From assembly GCF_005886345.1 (NCBI RefSeq), contig NZ_PNEC01000005.1, positions 1 to 33,555 on the forward strand: DNA of 33,555 nucleotides. The letters are read 5' to 3'. Below, piece after piece: positions 6,903 through 14,509 of this stretch (position 1 is the first letter of the stretch; each line of letters begins with the position of its first letter). Below the pieces are notes generated by a model. The model saw only the letters and a program-made list of their open reading frames with translations. It searched no databases and was not told the DNA's origin. The position numbers and the translations under genes were made by a program. The DNA is from Pseudoalteromonas phenolica (GTDB lineage: Bacteria > Pseudomonadota > Gammaproteobacteria > Enterobacterales > Alteromonadaceae).

Positions 6903-9287
6903 ATGTCAGATAGCAGAAAAAAAGTTTTAGCTGGCATTTTTATGTTTATTGGCTTTTTAGCTTTGGCAGCAGCTTTTGCGAATACGGTCAGTAAAATCAA
7001 TGAGGCTACTGACAACCTTTATCAACACCCTTTTATAGTGTCAAATAGTGTTCAAAAGATTAAAACCAATCTACTACAAAGCCAAGTGCTTTTTCATTCG
7101 ATAGTTGAGTCAGATTTTTATAATGAAAACTTTTCTGTAAATCAGTTAAAGGTCAGAGTGCAAACTTTCAATGCACGAATAGAGGAGGACTTTTCTCAAG
7201 TAGAAAAGTATTATCTGGGTAACCCTAATAGTGTTAAATCCATACAACTCAATTTAGGAAAGCTCAATGAAAAATATAACAATTTCTATAATGCCATCGC
7301 AATAGAGCATAAAAAAGAGCCTTACGACTTACTTATTGCACAAATAGACCCTCTCATTTTAATGATGCTTGATGATTTAGAGCAGCTACAAGCGTTTGCT
7401 CAGAATAAAGCCATAGAGTTCAAAAATGCTGCTCACCAGGACTACTTCGAGTCAATTGTCATCTTAGTTTTTATTATTATTTATGTATGTTTACTCGTTG
7501 CATATATTTACTCTTTAAATATTTCTCATGTTAAAAGAGCGCTTAAGAGCCTTGAGCTTCATTACAAATGGCGTAAGAACATACTCAATGCTACACCCGA
7601 TGCAATATTGATCATCTCTGAAAACGGAAAAATAATTGACTGTAATGAGCAAGCTACTCTGTTATTTGGATATACATCAGATGAACTAAAGCAGTTAGAA
7701 GTTGAAGCGCTCATTCCTCAAAATCTCAGAAGGGTTCATAAAGAGCATAGGAAAGTACATTTAAAGTCTTCATTTATAAGGCCTATGAGTAATCTAGATG
7801 GGTTAAAAGTTTTGTTAAGAACAGGAAAGGAATTAGATGTCGCAATCAGCTTAAATGAAACTGAAATTAATAATAAAAAGGTTTATATCTCTGCGATACG
7901 TGATATTACAAGAGAAGTAAAAATAAGAGATGAGATTGAGTACCAAACCAATTTTGATGTGTTAACTGGGCTTGCTAATCGAAATATGTGCGAGAAACGG
8001 TTTGAACAGTTAGTTTCAAAAGGTAACGATCAGAACAGTAAGCTAGATATCGCTTTGTTTTTCATTGATCTTGATGACTTTAAAAAGGTTAATGATACTT
8101 TAGGGCATGACACTGGAGATAAATTGCTTTGTCAAGTTGCAGAGAGGCTGAGTGGTACCGCAGAAAAGCATGGCCTTGTTGGTCGATTAGGAGGAGATGA
8201 GTTTATTCTCATTTTAGAGGTTGATAATGATGAAGATAGTGTTAAAAATTTAGCATTTGAAATAGTTAGCGATTTTAAGCGAACATTCTTCATAGATGCG
8301 AGTACTTTAAAAATCTCCTGCTCTATTGGTGTGGCCCTGTATCCATGTGATGGAAAGACATATTCTGAGATCCTCAGAAAAGCGGATGCGGCCATGTATC
8401 ATGCTAAGTCGTTAGGCAAAAACCAGTTTACCTATTATTTTGATTCTCTAACGGTTGGATTATCAAAATACTTCAAAATAGAAGAAGCCTTTCTTACTGC
8501 AAATATAGAGCAAGAGTTTTATATGGTTTTTCAACCGCAAATTGACTTCAGTAATAATGAACTCATCGGCGCAGAGGCACTCATTCGTTGGGAAAAAAGA
8601 GCAAATGAATTGATACCACCTCAAGAGTTTATACCTGTAGCTGAAAATAATGGAAAAATCTTAGAGTTGGGTGAGTTTATTATTCGTGAGTCATTAAATT
8701 TTGCTTTGATGGCTATTAGTTTAACCCGTAATAAAAATTTTAAAATATCTATCAATGTATCCCCTAAGCAATTGATGGATCATTCTTTACTTGAAAAGCT
8801 TATTGAGCATATTGATGATAGAGGGCTATCAGCAAGTAATGTAGCGCTTGAGATTACAGAAGGTGTTTTACTTGATAGCTCTTCAAGTACGATTGAAATA
8901 TTAGAAAAAATTGCTAATGCAAATATTATTCTTTCCATGGACGACTTTGGGACAGGTTACTCTTCACTAAGCTATTTGAGAAAGTTTCCGTTTAAGCACG
9001 TTAAATTAGATAAGTCTTTTATTGATGACTTGGCAGAGAGTGATAACGCCGAAGCTTTAATCCGATCTTCTATCATGATGGCCCATGCCCTTGATTTAAA
9101 AGTAGTCGCAGAAGGTGTAGAAACTAAAGAGCAGTCAGATATATTGGCGTCATTTGGCTGTGATTATGCTCAAGGTTATTATTACAGTAAACCATTGAAA
9201 AAAAATGAGTTTAAAACACTTATCCGTGATGCAAATAAAAATATATCCAAGATTGAAGATGCAATAAGTAAAAGGCAAAGAAATTAA
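6903..9287 (+). CDS. Membrane PAS-GGDEF-EAL cyclic-di-GMP protein
   Basis: The 794-residue protein has membrane segments at about 8-28 and 183-205 that enclose a ~150-residue helical periplasmic domain. A PAS domain (~222-340) follows (ILNATPDAILIISENGKIIDCNEQA). The diguanylate cyclase domain has an intact GGDEF at 430-434, with DLTGLANR-like DVLTGLANR before it and no RxxD inhibitory site at the usual place. The EAL domain has E558, N618, E650, D680-D681, K701, E737 and Q757, so all key metal- and substrate-binding residues appear present. Both synthesis and breakdown of c-di-GMP are possible, and such dual proteins often act mainly as phosphodiesterases. The upstream ATG at 6889 runs into a stop, which supports the start at 6903. 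A bidirectional terminator follows at once. Confidence 0.93.
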   Translation: MSDSRKKVLAGIFMFIGFLALAAAFANTVSKINEATDNLYQHPFIVSNSVQKIKTNLLQSQVLFHSIVESDFYNENFSVNQLKVRVQTFNARIEEDFSQVEKYYLGNPNSVKSIQLNLGKLNEKYNNFYNAIAIEHKKEPYDLLIAQIDPLILMMLDDLEQLQAFAQNKAIEFKNAAHQDYFESIVILVFIIIYVCLLVAYIYSLNISHVKRALKSLELHYKWRKNILNATPDAILIISENGKIIDCNEQATLLFGYTSDELKQLEVEALIPQNLRRVHKEHRKVHLKSSFIRPMSNLDGLKVLLRTGKELDVAISLNETEINNKKVYISAIRDITREVKIRDEIEYQTNFDVLTGLANRNMCEKRFEQLVSKGNDQNSKLDIALFFIDLDDFKKVNDTLGHDTGDKLLCQVAERLSGTAEKHGLVGRLGGDEFILILEVDNDEDSVKNLAFEIVSDFKRTFFIDASTLKISCSIGVALYPCDGKTYSEILRKADAAMYHAKSLGKNQFTYYFDSLTVGLSKYFKIEEAFLTANIEQEFYMVFQPQIDFSNNELIGAEALIRWEKRANELIPPQEFIPVAENNGKILELGEFIIRESLNFALMAISLTRNKNFKISINVSPKQLMDHSLLEKLIEHIDDRGLSASNVALEITEGVLLDSSSSTIEILEKIANANIILSMDDFGTGYSSLSYLRKFPFKHVKLDKSFIDDLAESDNAEALIRSSIMMAHALDLKVVAEGVETKEQSDILASFGCDYAQGYYYSKPLKKNEFKTLIRDANKNISKIEDAISKRQRN

Positions 9288-9292
9288 GGCAC

Positions 9293-9321
9293 AAAAAAAG
9301 CAGACAATGTCTGCTTTTTTT
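9293..9321. terminator. Bidirectional Rho-independent terminator
   Basis: GCAGACA (9300-9306) and TGTCTGC (9308-9314) form an inverted repeat flanked by AAAAAAA on the left and TTTTTTT on the right. It serves the convergent GGDEF-EAL gene (plus) and the cold-shock gene (minus). Confidence 0.88.
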
Positions 9322-9340
9322 AGAGTATTTTAATTAAAAA

Positions 9341-9547
9341 TTAAAGTACTACGATGTTCTCAGCTTGAGGACCTTTTTGACCTTGAGTTACAGTGAACTC
9401 AACTTTTTGGCCTTCAACTAGAGTTTTGAAACCGTCGCCAGAAATTGCGCTGAAGTGAGCAAATACGTCTGCGCCAGACTCTTGAGCGATGAAACCAAAA
9501 CCTTTAGATTCGTTGAACCACTTAACTGTACCAGTTACTTTAGACAT
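9341..9547 (-). CDS. Cold-shock-domain protein (CspA family)
   Basis: The protein has 68 residues from [12 protein letters not shown]. It is one cold-shock domain with the RNA-binding motifs RNP1 KGFGFI (15-20) and RNP2 DVFAHF (27-32). It binds single-stranded RNA/DNA and acts as an RNA chaperone. The start is placed at 9547 because AGGA lies 7 bases before that ATG, whereas the ATG two codons upstream is only 1 base from AGGA. The region upstream (9548-9833) has room for the long 5' leader typical of cold-inducible csp genes. A minus-strand TATAAA near 9700 is a possible -10 box. Whether this paralogue is cold-induced cannot be told. Confidence 0.93.
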   Translation of the reverse strand: MSKVTGTVKWFNESKGFGFIAQESGADVFAHFSAISGDGFKTLVEGQKVEFTVTQGQKGPQAENIVVL

Positions 9548-9721
9548 AATCATATCCTAAAAAAATATTGTAAAAATGTGCCCGAAGGCGGTATTGCTTG
9601 GAAAATAAAACTTGAACTTAAAGCTTCAGGACGAGTATTACGAGTAGTACAACGAAATGTAGATTTTAAATTTAGACTTTCTTTCTAGCTGATGCGCACT
9701 TTATAGGCAATGGTTGAGTAA

Positions 9722-9780
9722 GTCCAGTTATTTCTTAAAAATTTTTCTTGAGTGAACGGTAACTAGACAGTAACTGGACA
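9722..9780. promoter_or_regulatory. Three-copy repeat in the csp/nuclease divergent region
   Basis: Two adjacent 11-base direct repeats, GTAACTAGACA (9759-9769) and GTAACTGGACA (9770-9780), are accompanied by an inverted copy, GTCCAGTTA (9722-9730), exactly complementary to TAACTGGAC (9771-9779). The arrangement could be an operator for the divergent genes at 9547 (minus) and 9834 (plus). The repeat is seen directly; its role is inference. Confidence 0.4.
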
Positions 9781-9833
9781 GCTCAAAACATCTGAAATAT
9801 GATAACTGTGTTGATATACAGTTGTTGTTTGTT

Positions 9834-11990
9834 ATGAAAGCCCTACCTGAAAAGTATTACTTGTCACATTTCAATGAATTAATGAACTTCTTGCGCTCGA
9901 CAAGTATGCATCTATTCACTGATAAACAACGGCAGCAATTAGAAAAGTTGTCTGTATTAAATGAATCAGCGCTGTGTTTGTTATTGCGTATCGTAAATAG
10001 AAAAAGTGAGTTTGTTTTTAAAGGGCACTTAAACTATGACGAAATAACAGATATTGATCGAGCTCTCGGTGAGTTGTTAGAGGCAGAATTAGTTAATTTT
10101 GCTATTGATAAAGCCCCTAATGAATTAATAAGAGAGTTAAAAAAGCAAGATCTTCAGCAAGTATGTATTAATTCAAACCTCGAAAATACGCCCGTTAAAT
10201 CAGCTAAAAAACAAGCTTGGTTAGAGGCGGTCTTGCAGCAAGTGCAGCATATTAATGTGCAACAGTGCTCGGTGTTTAATCGTTATGTATATTCTGATTT
10301 TAAGCCGATTTTTGAGCTTTGCTTATTTGTTTATTTTGGCAAATTGGGTGGCACGCTTTCGCAGTTTTCCATGCGCGATCTGGGTGTTTTAAATGTACAT
10401 GAAAGAGCGAGTACACAAATAAACGCCCATTTTGACGAGCAAGAAGAAGCACAAACGGCTTTTTATTTCTCTAAATTACTACAATCTTTAAAAACATTGG
10501 GTGATGATGAAAAACTGACATTGGCACAAACCTTTACAAGTTCTGATTTTCTCCAACCAACAGGTTTCCAAGCTGAATCTAAATATAACACGCTTACCTA
10601 TAAACTCGCCGTGTTTTGTTTGCCTGAATATCCTGAACTTGCAACACAATTAATGACGCTAAGCGGTCATGTTAGCGCCCAAGAAAAGTTAGTTAGAACA
10701 TTATATGCTCAGGGTGACGTAGAAGCTTGTAGGCAAAAGCTTGACGATATTATTGAACACTCAGCAGACGAAGGCTTATTAATCTTCGCCGAAGATTTCT
10801 CAAGAAGAAAGTTTGGTGCTGAGCGCACTTCAATTTTAACAAATATGCTCACAAGTGCAGGGGAGGCTATCCCATTAGATGAAGCATTTGTTGGCTCGCC
10901 AGAGCAGGGGCTGATAGATAATTTTGCCCGCCAAGGGATCACCGCGATTCATTGCGAGAATGCTATTTGGCGTGCACTATTTTGTTTAACATTTTGGCCC
11001 GAACTTTATGAACACGAACTCAGTGGTTTAGGTAATGAATTTTCTCGACTACCTAAACCCATAAAAGAAAATATTTTTTACGACATATTTGAAGCAAATA
11101 TTGAAAAGCGTTTAGCTAGTTTTACGAGTAATCATGACTTATACACTTGGTTGCTAAAACAAACTACAGCCCATTATGGCAAGCCTAACGGCTTTATTGC
11201 TTGGTATGAGAGTCTGTTTGATGAGCTTTCATTATTAATAAAGCATGCACCCATTGAGGCGCTTTGTGCGCACCTTCGAGCCATGGCAAAAGATTACAAA
11301 GGATTAAAAGACGGCTACCCAGATCTTATTTGTGTTAAAGGCGCCGAGTTTTTTTGTGTCGAAGTCAAAGCGCTGGGTGACAGTTTAAGGCGCAATCAAC
11401 TGGTGACCATGAACCAGTTATTAAAAGCAGGCTTTGATGTCTCGATTAAAAAAGTCGAATGGCAAATTGATCCCGCCCAGCCTTATGTAATCATCGACGT
11501 AGAAACCACAGGGGGTAAAAAAGAATATGAGCGCATTACCGAAGTCGCTATGGTTAAAGTCATTGGTGAAGAGACTGTAGAGCATTGGAGCTCATTAGTT
11601 AATCCGAATAAACACATACCTAAATACATTACTGAATTAACAGGTATTGATAATCAAATGGTTCGCGATGCGCCTGAGTTTGTTGATATTGCTGAACATA
11701 TAGAATCATTTACAAAGGGATGTATTTTTGTTGCCCATAACGTGAATTTTGATATGGGGTTTATTCGCGCTGAGTTTGCACGATGCGGCATGTATTATAA
11801 GCGCGCCAAGCTATGTACTGTGTCATTAGGCCGTAAATTCATTCCGGGGCACAAATCATATTCCTTAGGCAATATTTGTAGAGATTTAAATATCAGCCTT
11901 GTAGGTCACCACCGCGCATTAAATGATGCAATGGCTACCGCTGAGTTGTTTATTAAGATTAATAAAGCTCGAATAACTGAACAACTTTGA
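9834..11990 (+). CDS. FAN1-like VRR-NUC nuclease fused to a DEDDh exonuclease
   Basis: The 718-residue protein starts at the ATG at 9834; an in-frame TTG at 9822 would add four residues. Neither start has a good ribosome site. Numbering below counts from the TTG. Residues ~1-545 match the bacterial FAN1 plan: an N-terminal DNA-binding region, a helical repeat region, then the VRR-NUC nuclease. In it GITAIHCENAIW holds a candidate metal-binding Glu379, followed by GYPDL (Asp501) and FFCVEVKALGDSLRRNQ (Glu514, Lys516). Residues ~553-715 form a DnaQ/PolC-like 3'-5' exonuclease with DVETTG (D559, E561), HNVNFD (D644) and HRALNDA (H697, D702), all four acidic and His positions kept. FAN1 trims branched and cross-linked DNA, so a DNA-repair role is likely. 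The fusion could let one protein cut flaps and then degrade ends. Confidence 0.88.
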   Translation: MKALPEKYYLSHFNELMNFLRSTSMHLFTDKQRQQLEKLSVLNESALCLLLRIVNRKSEFVFKGHLNYDEITDIDRALGELLEAELVNFAIDKAPNELIRELKKQDLQQVCINSNLENTPVKSAKKQAWLEAVLQQVQHINVQQCSVFNRYVYSDFKPIFELCLFVYFGKLGGTLSQFSMRDLGVLNVHERASTQINAHFDEQEEAQTAFYFSKLLQSLKTLGDDEKLTLAQTFTSSDFLQPTGFQAESKYNTLTYKLAVFCLPEYPELATQLMTLSGHVSAQEKLVRTLYAQGDVEACRQKLDDIIEHSADEGLLIFAEDFSRRKFGAERTSILTNMLTSAGEAIPLDEAFVGSPEQGLIDNFARQGITAIHCENAIWRALFCLTFWPELYEHELSGLGNEFSRLPKPIKENIFYDIFEANIEKRLASFTSNHDLYTWLLKQTTAHYGKPNGFIAWYESLFDELSLLIKHAPIEALCAHLRAMAKDYKGLKDGYPDLICVKGAEFFCVEVKALGDSLRRNQLVTMNQLLKAGFDVSIKKVEWQIDPAQPYVIIDVETTGGKKEYERITEVAMVKVIGEETVEHWSSLVNPNKHIPKYITELTGIDNQMVRDAPEFVDIAEHIESFTKGCIFVAHNVNFDMGFIRAEFARCGMYYKRAKLCTVSLGRKFIPGHKSYSLGNICRDLNISLVGHHRALNDAMATAELFIKINKARITEQL

Positions 11991-12010
11991 ATGTTCTTGC
12001 ATTTGCAGTG

Positions 12011-12040
12011 TCAGCTAGATGCCAAGTCTCATCTAGCTGA
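12011..12040. terminator. Terminator between convergent genes
   Basis: TCAGCTAGATG (12011-12021) and CATCTAGCTGA (12030-12040) form a perfect 11-bp stem with an 8-base loop, followed by the T-rich GTATATTTTGTATTTTT. It lies between the nuclease gene and the convergent NTF2-like gene. Confidence 0.75.
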
Positions 12041-12055
12041 GTATATTTTGTATTT

Positions 12056-12436
12056 TTAGACTAAACGTTCGCCCAGAACTTCGAATTCGTCTTCAATAAG
12101 GCGCGCTTTACCATCTTCTTCAATACGCCAAAGTTCTCGATGAACGACACCAAATGCTTTATTCATGGTCCATTTTGAAGTCAAAATGAAGCTTGTATCA
12201 TCAAATTTTCTCCATTCTACATCAGTGTATTCAACCTCTTTGAAGCCCTGGTCAATAATGCCTTGCCAGAATGACTCTATCGTATGTCTGCCTTCAAAGG
12301 AGCCAAATGGGCGCGCTTGCATAACAGCATTATCATTATATTGCTCAGCACAGCCTTTGGCGTCTTGGTTGTTGAAGGCTTTTTGCCATGTTGCGATACC
12401 TTCTTTGCATGCTTCTAGTACTTGTTGTTCGGTCAT
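12056..12436 (-). CDS. NTF2/SnoaL-like small protein
   Basis: The 126-residue soluble protein has the NTF2-like fold pattern: a long N-terminal helix pair (EACKEGIATWQKAFNNQDAKGCAEQYNDNAVMQARPFGSFEGRHTIESFWQGII) and then curved strands (DTSFILTSKWTMNKAFGVVHRELWRIEEDGKARLIEDEFEVL). Such proteins are ketosteroid-isomerase-like enzymes or ligand-binding proteins. No catalytic residues can be assigned with confidence. The gene is divergent from a LysR-type regulator, with 108 bases between the starts, so it is the most likely regulated target. Substrate unknown. Confidence 0.75.
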   Translation of the reverse strand: MTEQQVLEACKEGIATWQKAFNNQDAKGCAEQYNDNAVMQARPFGSFEGRHTIESFWQGIIDQGFKEVEYTDVEWRKFDDTSFILTSKWTMNKAFGVVHRELWRIEEDGKARLIEDEFEVLGERLV

Positions 12437-12497
12437 TTCTAGTCTCTCTTTTACATCAATATTTGTGAGGCTAGATTAACGAACTGAAAAGTTTTGA

Positions 12498-12526
12498 AAA
12501 ACAGATATAATAGAAGTAACTGTTTT
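12498..12526 (+). promoter_or_regulatory. LysR promoter -10 box inside an inverted repeat
   Basis: TATAAT at 12506-12511 is a perfect -10 box 33 bases before the ATG at 12545. It sits inside the inverted repeat AAAACAG (12498-12504) / CTGTTTT (12520-12526), a possible autoregulatory site for the LysR protein. No clear -35 was found. Confidence 0.45.
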
Positions 12527-12544
12527 GCTTTACAGAACAATAAA

Positions 12545-13423
12545 ATGAAACGTTTAAAACAAATGATGATTTTTGCCGCGATAGTTGAAGCAGGATCTAT
12601 CTCTGCAGCGGGTGAGCAGCTATCGCTCTCAAAGTCAGTGATCAGCCAAAACTTAAAAGACCTTGAGCATGCGCTTGGGGTTATTTTGTTAAAGCGTACA
12701 ACGCGAAAGTTGTCTCTCACAGATGCGGGAAATCGGTTTTATTTGCAATGCAAAGAGATAAACCTGATTGCCAGTAATGCGTGGGAACAGGCTCAAACTT
12801 TTCTAAATGAACCTAAAGGGCGAGTAAGGATCACAGCGCCAAACGCTTTGATGGAAACTTTAGTGACGCCAGTGATTGCTGAGCTGATCAAGCGCTACCC
12901 AGACCTAAAACCTGAATTGATAAGCGCCGATGAGCAGTTAGATTTCATGGAACATGATATTGATTTGGCCATTAGAGTCGGCCGTTCTTCAGATAGCAGT
13001 TTAACCCAAAAGCGTATTGGTTCATTCAAAGATATACTTTGTGGTATGCCAGAGTTTGCTGGTCAGCAACTAGGGTCGTTATCCTATATTGCCAATGTGT
13101 GGCAAGGTAAAAAGGTATCGCACACCTTTGTGAAAGAGAATAAAGAAGTGCAGCAATTTTCTACAGAGGCACAATGTATAACGAACTCGTTTTACTCATG
13201 TATATCATTGCTTAAAGCGGGTGCGGGCATTGGAGTTGTGCCTGATTTTTATTTTTCTCAATTTGCCGATGAGCTGGTGGCTGTAAATTCTGAATTAATA
13301 CTGCCTAGTAATCCTGTTTTCGCAATGCATCCTTATGGCAAAAATCAACCATTGAATGTCAGAGTGTGTATTGAAGCGATAACAGAGCAACTAACAAAAT
13401 TAGTTGCTCAAAGTACCCATTAA
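12545..13423 (+). CDS. LysR-family transcriptional regulator
   Basis: The 292-residue protein has an N-terminal winged helix (MKRLKQMMIFAAIVEAGSISAAGEQLSLSKSVISQNLKDLEHALG, recognition helix SKSVISQNLKDLE). A LysR substrate-binding domain follows from about residue 85 (GRVRITAPNALMETLVTPVIAELIKRYPDLKPELI). The ATG at 12545 was chosen over an in-frame TTG at 12494 because it fits the usual LysR N-terminus and because a TATAAT box lies within the longer frame. It probably controls the divergent NTF2-like gene and itself. Its stop is 1 base from the convergent phosphatase stop. The effector is unknown. Confidence 0.88.
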   Translation: MKRLKQMMIFAAIVEAGSISAAGEQLSLSKSVISQNLKDLEHALGVILLKRTTRKLSLTDAGNRFYLQCKEINLIASNAWEQAQTFLNEPKGRVRITAPNALMETLVTPVIAELIKRYPDLKPELISADEQLDFMEHDIDLAIRVGRSSDSSLTQKRIGSFKDILCGMPEFAGQQLGSLSYIANVWQGKKVSHTFVKENKEVQQFSTEAQCITNSFYSCISLLKAGAGIGVVPDFYFSQFADELVAVNSELILPSNPVFAMHPYGKNQPLNVRVCIEAITEQLTKLVAQSTH

Positions 13424-13424
13424 T

Positions 13425-13919
13425 TTAAGCTTGGTAAAGTTCATAGAATGATACTTGATCAGGCTTACTCAGCGCCTTAGGGCGCATTGCTTGTACTTTT
13501 TCTTTTGCTTCAGCTTTGCTGTAGCCCAGCTCAACGAGCAATATGGCAATCATTAAGCCTGTGCGACCAGAGCCGCCTTTACAATGTACTGCGACAGTTG
13601 CCGGTGTATTCAGTAAAGTCAGCAGCGCTGATTTTTGCTTTTGCCAAGCATCAAAAAATTGTTCATCAGGCCCTTTATTATCAGAAATAGGTAATTGAAA
13701 CCAAGTGATGTCTTGGTTAGCACAGACTTCACCGAGCGTTGAGGCACTATTTTCAGCAAGCTCTTCATCAGACATCAGCGTCACAATGGCATTGGCACCA
13801 GCCGCTTTCAATTGCGATACAGAGTCGACTAAGTTCGCGTCTTTTATTCCTGGGCAAGGCGTGAACAAAAATCTAATGTCGTTTTTTACGGTTAATTTAT
13901 CAAATGGATGTAAAGACAT
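13425..13919 (-). CDS. Dual-specificity/tyrosine phosphatase-like protein
   Basis: The 164-residue protein carries the phosphatase P-loop HCKGGSGRTG, with catalytic Cys113 and Arg119 (CX5R). Asp80 in PISDNKGPDE is a candidate general acid. The layout resembles the CDKN3-like phosphatases found beside ArsR-type genes. It lies 18 bases downstream of an ArsR regulator gene in the same direction, with AGGAAA 5 bases before the ATG, so they form an operon. Relatives accompany arsenic genes, but this is not the ArsC fold: the P-loop is near residue 113, not at the N-terminus. Its substrate is therefore open. A role in arsenic or phosphate-ester metabolism is inferred from context only. Confidence 0.82.
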   Translation of the reverse strand: MSLHPFDKLTVKNDIRFLFTPCPGIKDANLVDSVSQLKAAGANAIVTLMSDEELAENSASTLGEVCANQDITWFQLPISDNKGPDEQFFDAWQKQKSALLTLLNTPATVAVHCKGGSGRTGLMIAILLVELGYSKAEAKEKVQAMRPKALSKPDQVSFYELYQA

Positions 13920-13937
13920 AATCTTTCCTATCTAGAG

Positions 13938-14285
13938 TTATGGGCAACAAGCTGAAATACGGGCTGGTCTGTCACCCATTTTATTTAAGCGCGCCAAATC
14001 ATTTTCTAAAAACTCAGGGTTATTTTCTATGGTGCTGCTCAGCACAGTTTTAGCCCACTCAGGAAGTTCGCTATTTATGCTATAAAAGACCCATTGACCT
14101 TGACGCTTGTCAGTAAGTAATCCGCACTTTCTTAGCTGAGCTAAGTGACGCGATATTTTGGGCTGGCTTTCTTCAAGTGCTGCCATTAATTCACATACAC
14201 ACAGCTCTTGCTCTTTCTCTATGAGCAGCAAGCTTTTCAAGCGAGTTTCATCTGCAAGACATTTATAAAATTGTACAGGTTCCAT
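13938..14285 (-). CDS. ArsR-family metalloid-responsive repressor
   Basis: The protein has 115 residues from the second of two adjacent ATGs; this one has GGAA at 5 bases, the first only at 1. It is a winged-helix ArsR/SmtB protein with the arsenite-type motif ELCVCELM (Cys29, Cys31) and recognition helix SQPKISRHLAQLRKCGLL. A C-terminal ACCP supplies two more cysteines that might bind metal. It likely represses its own operon (this gene plus the phosphatase) and lets go on binding arsenite or a related thiol-reactive metalloid. A strong promoter with an overlapping inverted repeat lies at 14331-14368. No arsenite pump or arsenate reductase is in the window. Confidence 0.88.
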   Translation of the reverse strand: MEPVQFYKCLADETRLKSLLLIEKEQELCVCELMAALEESQPKISRHLAQLRKCGLLTDKRQGQWVFYSINSELPEWAKTVLSSTIENNPEFLENDLARLNKMGDRPARISACCP

Positions 14286-14330
14286 CATGTTTCCAAGTAT
14301 TCAAGCCGATTGATATGAGTCTCAATCAAT

Positions 14331-14368
14331 ATATGGAAAATCATATGTTTTAGCTTTTAGTTGATCAA
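14331..14368 (-). promoter_or_regulatory. arsR promoter with overlapping inverted repeat
   Basis: On the minus strand TTGATC (14363-14368) and TATGAT (14340-14345) are separated by exactly 17 bases. The inverted repeat ATATG (14331-14335) / CATAT (14342-14346) covers the -10 box, a suitable place for ArsR to bind and block polymerase. Confidence 0.6.
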
Positions 14369-14466
14369 GTATTTATAAAATTATGTGTTAAAAATAAGGT
14401 AACTAAAATTATTGGTGCCAATTTAGCACTAATGTTTTTAATAATTTCGTATTTTTTTGCACAGGT

Positions 14467-14506
14467 ATTCTCCGTACGATCACATTAATCACTTTTATCG
14501 GAGAAT
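14467..14506 (+). promoter_or_regulatory. Hairpin sequestering the ribosome site of the RND operon
   Basis: ATTCTCCG (14467-14474) is exactly complementary to CGGAGAAT (14499-14506). The right arm contains the GGAG Shine-Dalgarno sequence 6 bases before the ATG at 14510. If it forms in the mRNA it would hide the ribosome site, so translation of the efflux operon could be gated. The complementarity is seen; the control is inference. Confidence 0.45.
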
Positions 14507-14509
14507 GTC

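Noticed and set aside
13425..13919. Arsenate reductase (ArsC) beside ArsR
   Set aside because: The CX5R loop is near residue 113 and reads HCKGGSGRTG, a dual-specificity phosphatase signature. Low-molecular-weight ArsC has it at the N-terminus.
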